Below the pieces are notes generated by a model that was not told the DNA's origin, searched no databases, and saw nothing but the letters and a program-made list of their open reading frames with translations. A stretch of DNA of 64,000 nucleotides from Triticum aestivum (lineage: Eukaryota; Streptophyta; Magnoliopsida; Poales; Poaceae), in contig NC_057800.1 in assembly GCF_018294505.1 (NCBI RefSeq), positions 172,913,703-172,977,702 on the forward strand, written 5' to 3'. The translations under genes and the position numbers were made by a program. Each line of letters begins with the position of its first letter. The stretch's first letter is position 1. Of the stretch, positions 57,481 through 64,000 are shown piece after piece.

Positions 57481-57920
57481 CACACACACTCGATGTCTCT
57501 TCCAAATAGTCTGCTCCCCCCGCCCGCACCCGTGCTATCTCGCTACTACACATGTCACACCATTCCCCCTTCCCTTATACTAGGTTTACATCATCAGTGG
57601 TCTCTCTACTCCACATACACTCTGTCCCTCTCACACACAAACGCGTGCACAAACACACACAGACACGCACAAACACCCATTTATATGGATCCTCATCTCT
57701 CCTCATGTCCACATGTGTTTCTCACACACTCACTCTCTAATTATGTATATGTGTCTCCATGTTACACAACACAAAGCCCCATGTACATGTCTCTCTCTAT
57801 CCTCCACACACATAGACACAAAGAATCTATTATCATTGCCTCAGTCTCTAACATATCACACACGCACACTGTCTCTCTCTCTCCCTCTCGCAAACACGCT
57901 CAACAAGGGTTTCCCCGTGA
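57481..57920. repeat. Pyrimidine-rich block, right segment
   Basis: Same composition as 49613-50216: CTCTC and CACAC words, few G on the plus strand. With the Angela element removed, the block is about 1.2 kb long. Confidence 0.7.
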
Positions 57921-59859
57921 ATAACTTACCGTCTATTCATCAACAGTCGTGGCAGTACGGCGAACACGAGACGTGAAAAATAATAAATCTACACGTGCTT
58001 AGACCACCCAGTATGACTACTAGGACTAGAGCAAGCCATAAAGTGCGCCGCCATCACCCCCTCCTTGTCAGCGACGGGAAAATCTTTGTTTTACACAGTC
58101 GAGAAGTCATTGTGCTAAGGCCCCACATGTCGAGGCGTTGAATAGAATGTAGATGCTAGTTTACGGAAGCAAGTATCGATAATACGTTTGTATCTCCATA
58201 CTTATATTTCTTCTCTTATAAAAAACCGAGTTGGTGATGATGGTACGTGTGCCATCTTGCAATATAGACCGTCCGATCTATATCTGACGGATGGAAATTA
58301 AACTAAAAGATACCCGCACCCCTCTCCACATTTGCAGACAAGGCATTCCCTCGTTCATCCTTATCTCCAACAAACCTCATTGTTGAGCAATTAAGAAAGG
58401 AAGCCTCTGGAACAAACTGGCATGGTGGCCGCTGCCGGCGTCGTCAATCCCCATGCCTCCGCTCAGTCTAACCACCAACCACCACCACACCCCACTCCTC
58501 TTCACCTTATCTCATATTTCTCGAGATATCATTAGTTTCTACACATGGATTACTCCCGCAAGGGTCAATCACAACAAGTGTTTTATAAAAAAATGCATCT
58601 TGATGTTCCGTGCAATGCATGGATCTTGCTAGTACTCCTACACAAGACTAAGTTGGTGATGCTGGTGTGTCTGCCATCCGTCGTTTCTGACCATTAGATC
58701 TACATCTAACGATTGTGAGGTAAGTTGTTGCCTTTTCTCACCAACATCCCACTTGTCTAACAATTTGCGGAAAACCCATAATTAGTATCTTAAAACCAAC
58801 CACATCCCTCCTTGACCTCACCAAAATAGCCCAAGGAATATATTCTAATTGAAACATAATATATCTCTAGTGACATATGTATATCAAAATTAGAGTGTTT
58901 TGTACCAAGTTTGTGAATTATTATTATTCTAATCATGATTCGTTACAACGGACATGAGCATTGCTAGTATTTCCAACCATGCATTTTTTCCTAGTATTCC
59001 ATAGTTTCGAGTTTTCCATCAAGATATTAGTCACTCATGGTTGATATTTACTTTCAATCATGTACACATATGCACTAGTAACTAGCCTTGCTTATTGGCT
59101 TCCAAAGCTTAACTTTCACTCCTACTTACAATATGTAGAGTATTTAACAAAAAACTACCGCTTTCAACCAACCCTAGGAAGAATCTATTGTACAAAAAAT
59201 AGCAAAAACATACCCAAAATTTCTTAATCCACGCCAAAAAATACCTAGTACTCCTACCGATTGGGTTAGTTTAAACCCATTTATGACAGGGTTGGCCCAC
59301 ACGTCCATGCTGACGAGGCAGCTTAAACCAACACATTTTGTTTGACCGTTGACACAAGGGACCCACGTCTGACCTTCTATCCTGTTATTCCCCCTCAAAT
59401 CATTATTTTTCCTGAACATTACTTCAAACAATACTGATGCGTGTTCGTCGGTGGCGCCGGTGATGAGCGAGTTGGCCGCTGCTCTGCCGGACGGGCCGGA
59501 CGCCGCGTTGGCCTCCGCACGGGTTGGCAGGCTGGCCTGAGCGTGACTCACGAGCGAGCAAGCCACCGCGCTGGCCTTTGTTTGAGCCAGATGGCTGGCC
59601 TTAGCGCGACGTGCGTGAGCAAGCTGCCATGCTAATCTAGCTAGCAAACCTTGCAGACAAGCAGCTGGACGGGGCTATCTTGGCTAGCTAGCGGTCGCGA
59701 GCGCCGGACGGAGCTGGCATCCGGGCTGCCGCAACATGGGCTCCGCACCGCCAGCGGGTTTGACCTCGCCTTCTGCTGGCGGCGGTAGCTGTGTCCCATG
59801 GCCGAGGATGACTACGTGGACGGGCCGGAGGTAGGAGGTCACTCGAGGATTTTTGTTGG
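57921..59859. other. Low-copy-like intergenic DNA
   Basis: No convincing gene. Two related segments (58229-58300 and 58650-58720) share GAGTTGGTGATG, GTGCCATC, GACCRT and GATCTAYATCTRACG words and may be remnants of one small element. 59440-59850 is GC-rich with open frames on both strands that look compositional. Confidence 0.4.
59191..59240. repeat. 50-base dispersed repeat, copy 1
   Basis: TACAAAAAATAGCAAAAACA...TTAATCCACGCCAAAAA recurs at 61311-61360 in the same orientation with about two mismatches. The pair brackets the MITE, SINE and LINE remnants. Confidence 0.65.
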
Positions 59860-60249
59860 TAAGAGCATGTACAATGGTTGATAAGGTAGTCTTATCTTAA
59901 GTCTGCCACATATGCAAGTGGTAGTAGTTTCTTGGCATTTTAGTGGTTTCTTGCATTATTAGAGCAAGTACAATAGAGCTGAGTCAGCGGGCTATAAGAA
60001 ATAAACTAGTATATTTCTGCTTAGTTGGAGGAAAGAGAAGAGGAGAGAGAAGGTAAGCGGGCTCTTCATGAAGAGCCAGCTCTAGCACATGCTCCTAGGC
60101 ACTTTGTGAGAATGAGAAGTGGGCCACATAATAAAAAAGTAGTATACTCTTTTGATCTATTATTGTACATGTTGGCTATAAGATGGGCTGTAGATGACAT
60201 GGCACTGGCTTATTGCCAGCAGCTGACTATCCTATTAACCATGCTCTTA
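59860..60249. mobile_element. MITE-like element(s) with TAAGAGCAW..ATGCTCTTA ends
   Basis: Left end TAAGAGCATGTACAAT (59860), a second internal start TTAGAGCAAGTACAAT (59959) and right end ATTAACCATGCTCTTA (60249) form imperfect terminal inverted repeats. Similar sequences are common near grass genes. The two left ends suggest one element inside a related one. No coding capacity. Confidence 0.55.
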
Positions 60250-60284
60250 GGGGTTTCTTGTAAGGAACAATGTACGTACTACTA

Positions 60285-60408
60285 GCGACAAAAGGCGATT
60301 CTAGGTTGCGTTGTACTCCAACGAGTACTACAAGTGGTCGCAGGAGTGTATACCTTGTTTTGTGGGTTCGATCCCGACTGAACGCATGGCGGCCTTTTTT
60401 TTTAAATA
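60285..60408 (+). mobile_element. tRNA-derived SINE-like retroposon
   Basis: A 124-base segment with a polymerase III B-box-like TGGGTTCGATCCCGAC (60362-60377) and a T-run near its end (60395-60403). It is flanked by a 9-base direct repeat GTACTACTA (60276-60284 and 60409-60417). This is the layout of p-SINE/Au-type plant SINEs. The A box is not clear. Because TACTAC-like repeats are common nearby, the flanking repeat could be chance. Confidence 0.5.
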
Positions 60409-60796
60409 GTACTACTACACTTCGCTGTGAGCCAATATTTTACACGGGTAGTTTGAGTTTTGAAGTCGAACGGACGTGCGGCCCGACAATCTGGGTGCAT
60501 TGGACAGCCTAGCCACGTGAACATGTTTTCCTTCCCAGCATCCCGTGGCTCGCGTGCTCGCCCTAGCCGCACCTCGCTTGCAGCTTCCTCATCAGCTAGT
60601 AGCATATTTAAACTAGTGCCTCCCAATTAAGCCCGAGGAGCCGGAAAAGCCTGGTGGGGCATTGGGAACGGTGCAATATGGCTCTGTACGTAAAGTGCTC
60701 TACTACTACTACTACTACTCTGTAGCTTGTGGCATTGCACGCATGGACTTCACTCCATTATCGACTCTACTATAAAAGAAATTCCTCTTGACGTGT

Positions 60797-60950
60797 TTTT
60801 TTTGAAACGGAGGCAAAAGCTTTGCCTCATCTCATTCATAAAGAAGGAACTACTAACAAAGTTCGACGAGGTCCATTACACCTCCACAAATGGAAGCGAA
60901 AAACCTAGTCTCGCTGTATCAAATAACTCAAATGTTCTGCCCCCGTAGTA
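60797..60950 (-). mobile_element. LINE-like 3' end
   Basis: On the minus strand the sequence ends GATGAGGCAAAGCTTTTGCC, TCCGTTTC and an A-run (plus-strand T-run 60797-60804). I recall this as the 3' tail of grass non-LTR elements. Only about 150 bases remain, without coding sequence. Confidence 0.4.
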
Positions 60951-61261
60951 ACCGTCGCTGATAAACAGGCTGCTAGTGTGTGCATGTGAGGAGCGGCTGA
61001 GTAGGCCAGCTACGTGAGAGGAGCAACTGAATAGAGCATCGAGAGTACCCACTAGGCCACTACGCAGGTGTACTTCCCTTGCATTGATAGTACAATGATG
61101 GTTCTAGAGAACAGTAGTACCCTCCACTTCCAACTGTAGCTCCTTGGCCCTGAGATTCAAGAGTTCAAAACTGGTGCACTATACTAGACTAGACTAGAAG
61201 TATAGTACATCGCACTACTAGTTGAGAAAAGTAGTACTAGTACTGCTACAGTGCGAGTACA

Positions 61262-61304
61262 TACTCCTCCGTAACATAATGTAAGACGTTTTTTGACACT
61301 AGTT
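61262..61304. mobile_element. Half of a Stowaway-type MITE
   Basis: TACTCCTCCGTAACATAATG followed by TAAGACGTTTTTTGACACTAGT is one arm of the long-hairpin Stowaway MITEs of wheat. The matching second arm is absent. Confidence 0.6.
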
Positions 61305-61310
61305 GGTGTG

Positions 61311-61360
61311 TACAAAAAATGGCAAAAACATACCAAAAATTTCTTAATCCACGCCAAAAA
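61311..61360. repeat. 50-base dispersed repeat, copy 2
   Basis: Direct-orientation partner of 59191-59240, located directly after the half Stowaway element. Confidence 0.65.
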
Positions 61361-61579
61361 CTACTACCTAGTGCCAAAAATTTCTTACTAGTGCTATTAT
61401 TTACAGTATAATGCAATCCCATAACGTTCCATAATGCTAGTACTAGTAGTAAATAATAGCCTCACCCCTTCGCTGAGGAACGATCTACAGTTGGAAGGGA
61501 CGAGGCCCTGCGGTTACTACGCTCTTATCTCCTCCTCGCTAGTTCCCCCCCGAAGAGAAGGCAGTTCGTCGTTGCTCCC

Positions 61580-63362
61580 ATGGATTCGCCAGGCGGTTCT
61601 CCTCCTCATCGGGGGTTGGAGACCTTGGACAACGATCCTTTGGGAGAAATCGCACGCCGCTCCGACGTACTCACCGCCGCAAGACTCGGTGCTTCCTACA
61701 CCAACTTTTTCAAGACGCCGCCTAAGCAGGCTTGGTAAAAGGCCATGCTTGTTGGTCTTCCATGCGTCCTCGAGGAGAAGGTTATTCTATGGGACAATCC
61801 TTCGAACAGTCCACCGCTCCCTGGCCATGGTTGCACGTTGACTCCGCTAGAGTTGCCGATGTTGAGAGGTAGTCGGATTTTGTCCGATGAGCAGGTCAGT
61901 AATGGAGTTTGATCATGTAGTACTTAGTTATTCCATTTCCATCCCGTAATTTCTCCGCTGCCCATCGTCTTATATAAGGTCTGGGTCGGTGCCAACGAAG
62001 ATTGGCTTGCATACCTCCGGCCGGATACCACCATCATTTTGCACAACATCCACAGTAGTGCGGCCGTTCCGGTAGACCCCTTCTCCACCATTGGGTTCGG
62101 CCTTCCGGACTGGCTGGGCTTGAATACGTATGATGATGCCTACATGGGATTCAAGAAGATAGCAATTGCAGACCCGTCGACAAAGCGATGTGGCTATGAC
62201 GATTACTATCTCATCACGGTGTTTGACATAAGGATTTCCATCAATGCAAGAGGCAGTAACGGCAGAGGCTGGCGCATGTTGGCGGCGGCAGATTTGTACC
62301 CCTACACGTTCGAAGACACCGTGCGCCATCTAGGCCGCATCTTTGCGGTGACAAGCCAAGGACTTGTTTCATCTAGTTGCCATCCTACGGTACGGGAGAT
62401 TACAAACGGAATGCACAAACCATCATTTGCATCCCTAACGGTACTCCATTATTTTGCAGGGACCAGTCATCCCCCGATCAAAATAAGATTGCCGATCCTG
62501 GATGTGCATTTGCATCCGCGATTCGGTCTAACCTGGAACCTTGTAGCTGACTTTTTCATATTGGGATCAACTATCTTAGCAGTCGTTACCCATGGTACCA
62601 CTAATGTGCAACATGGTCACACAATCTACCACGATCGGACCGTCACCATCTACCTAGGTATTCCATTTTTTAACCCTCTCACCTTCTCTTTCATTGTTGT
62701 ACTAGTAGTATACTTTGTAGTACTAGTAGGAGTACTTTTTACCTTGGAGGATGCATATAGCTAGCTAGGCCCTTGAAGACTTGAACCCACTAGCTGCCAC
62801 CATTTTTGTTTTTCCATGTCTTACTATCTCATCCATGTAGCCAAGAGTGGCTATATATAATAAGCCGGTTATTTTACTTCCTCTATACCGGAGTAGTACT
62901 ATTTGCTGCACAGTATTACTGACCGCCATATTTGAGCACAACATTATTATGCATGGACCTTGACTATGTACGTCACCATGTGTCCAGATCTGGGATGCCG
63001 TGTGTACCAGATGAACGGCGCCGAGTTTGACACCCGTGATGCTACGTGGGTGCCGAGGAACACTCTTGGAGCACTCGCTTTTCATTGGGGACAGCTACCC
63101 CATTGTGAAGCGGATGCCACCTTCCGTGCACGACACGGAAGGCCTGCCGTTCATGAAGCATGGTTGTGTCTTCAGTGCGCACCGCCGAATGAACGACATG
63201 CTAGGACACGCTATCCCTGATTTATGCCGCTTCAGCTTGGGTGAGTCTCCATCGTGTGGAACCGGACTAGAAAGCTGCGACAATGATTCCCGTTGCCCAC
63301 CGCTATGGATCGTGCCATCCATGAAGAACACCTGGGACTGGAACCTGGAGGAGGACATGTAG
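61580..63362 (+). pseudogene. DUF295 / F-box-associated (KIB-type) protein gene, decayed
   Basis: ATG 61580 opens an F-box-like N-terminus (DPLGEIARRSDVLTAARL). Exon 1 ends at 61894 (CAG/GTCAGT) and exon 2 starts at 61979 (VWVGANEDWLAYLRPDT). It includes VPVDPFSTIGFGLP, CGYDDYYLITVFD and the DUF295 signature FEDTVRHLGRIFAVTSQG. A third exon (about 62460-62657) has HPRFGLTWNLVAD and VVTHGTTNVQHG. An intron 62658-62997 joins it in phase to exon 4 (DLGCRVYQMNGAEFD, then HSLFIGDSYPIVKRM), ending at TAG 63360-63362. Breaks: TAA at 61736-61738, a shift near 62490 and a two-base deletion near 63071. The exon 2/3 junction is uncertain. Such proteins are plant-specific propeller-type F-box relatives of largely unknown role. 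Confidence 0.7.
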
Positions 63363-63410
63363 CCCATCTACAACGTGTAAGTGGAGTACGGTAATTGTGA
63401 ACAAATTTAT

Positions 63411-64000
63411 TGTTGGAAATATGCCCTAGAGGCAATAATAAAAGGATTATTATTATATTTCCTTGTTCATGATAATTGTCTTTTATTCATGCTACAATTG
63501 TGTTATCCGGAAATCGTAATACATGTGTGAATACATAGACACCAACATGTCCCTAGTGAGCCTCTAGTTGACTAGCTCGTTGATCAACAGATAGTCATGG
63601 TTTCCTGACTATGGACATTGGATGTCATTGATAACGAGATCACATCATTAGGAGAATGATGTGGTGGACAAGACCCAATCCTAAACATAGCACAAGATCG
63701 TATAGTTCGTTTGCTAGAGTTTTTCCAATGTCAAGTATCTTTTCCTTAGACCATGAGATCGTGTAACTCCCAGATACCGTAGGAGTGCTTTGGGTGTACC
63801 AAACGTCACAACGTAACTGGGTGACTATAAAGGTATACTACGGGTATCTCCGAAAGTGTCTGTTGGGTTGACACGGATCAAGACTGGGATTTGTCACTCC
63901 ATATGACGGAGAGGTATCTCTGGGCCCACTCGGTAATGCATCATCATAATGAGCTCAAAGTGACCAAGTGTCTGGTCACGGGATCATGCATTACGGTACG
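63411..64000 (+). repeat. BARE1/WIS/Angela LTR, 5' part
   Basis: Starts TGTTGGAAATATGCCCTAGA 48 bases after the DUF295 pseudogene and runs off the window. It aligns with the reverse complement of 57475-56886 but with clearly more differences than the two LTRs of the 50217-57475 element, so it is a separate and probably older insertion or a solo LTR. Confidence 0.85.

Noticed and set aside
57451..57976. Overlapping His/Ser/Thr-rich ORFs
   Set aside because: Products of the pyrimidine-rich CA/CT sequence.
59174..59647. 157-codon minus-strand ORF, Ala-rich then hydrophobic
   Set aside because: It crosses the dispersed 50-base repeat and a GC-rich stretch, has no recognisable domain, and its overlapping plus-strand frame is equally open.
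60340..60403. tRNA gene
   Set aside because: Only a T-arm-like segment is present; no acceptor, D-arm or anticodon arm can be drawn.

Overview
This window looks like intergenic DNA from a large Triticeae genome (wheat, Aegilops or a close relative). Almost all of it is nested transposable elements of recognisable grass types, with two decayed host-type genes and no gene that looks intact. Three long runs of N (46299-47224, 49116-49612, 51142-51151) show it is a gapped scaffold.

Layout. 1-216 is the 3' end of an LTR that landed in a CACTA DNA transposon (217-3094). That transposon sits in the LTR of a pol-less, LARD-like retroelement (3095-6760). 6761-8069 starts with a CACTA-like terminus carrying TGTGTGCGAT repeats. 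8070-9363 is the 3' part of an F-box/LRR/FBD-type pseudogene on the minus strand, cut off by a second CACTA terminus at 9364. The sequence of that second element (GGCCCR repeat array, a multi-exon minus-strand gene, a triplicated ~330-bp repeat) runs to 13880. There it is split by a complete 14.7-kb Sirevirus-type Copia element (13881-28539, target duplication AGTAC). Unassigned or CACTA-like sequence continues from 28545 to 32559. A 13.0-kb Tekay/Del-type Gypsy chromovirus with 4.16-kb LTRs follows (32560-45567, target duplication ATTTG). A pyrimidine-rich block (about 46086-57920) is interrupted by a young BARE1/Angela-type Copia element on the minus strand (50217-57475, target duplication TCTCC). 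The right end (57921-63410) is low-copy-like DNA with MITEs, a SINE-like retroposon, a LINE tail and a decayed DUF295/F-box-associated gene (61580-63362). A second BARE1/Angela LTR begins at 63411.

Main results. (1) The block 47225-49115 is out of place. It holds the missing middle of the Angela 3' LTR plus the end of its pol, and should lie between 51141 and 51152. (2) The chromovirus carries, at the gag position, an ORF that resembles a double-stranded-RNA-binding fold, and no canonical gag core is visible. (3) The Sirevirus has a long second ORF region after pol, preceded by a TATA box and a gene-like 5' leader. (4) Nonsense codons in both decayed retroelements are mostly of the C-to-T type expected from methylated-cytosine decay.

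By eye, LTR divergence is about 4% (Sirevirus), 2% (chromovirus) and 1% (Angela), giving the order of insertion. There is no operon-like or pathway-like cooperation here; the genes are parts of separate mobile elements. I found no CRISPR, rRNA, intact tRNA or bacterial-type system.
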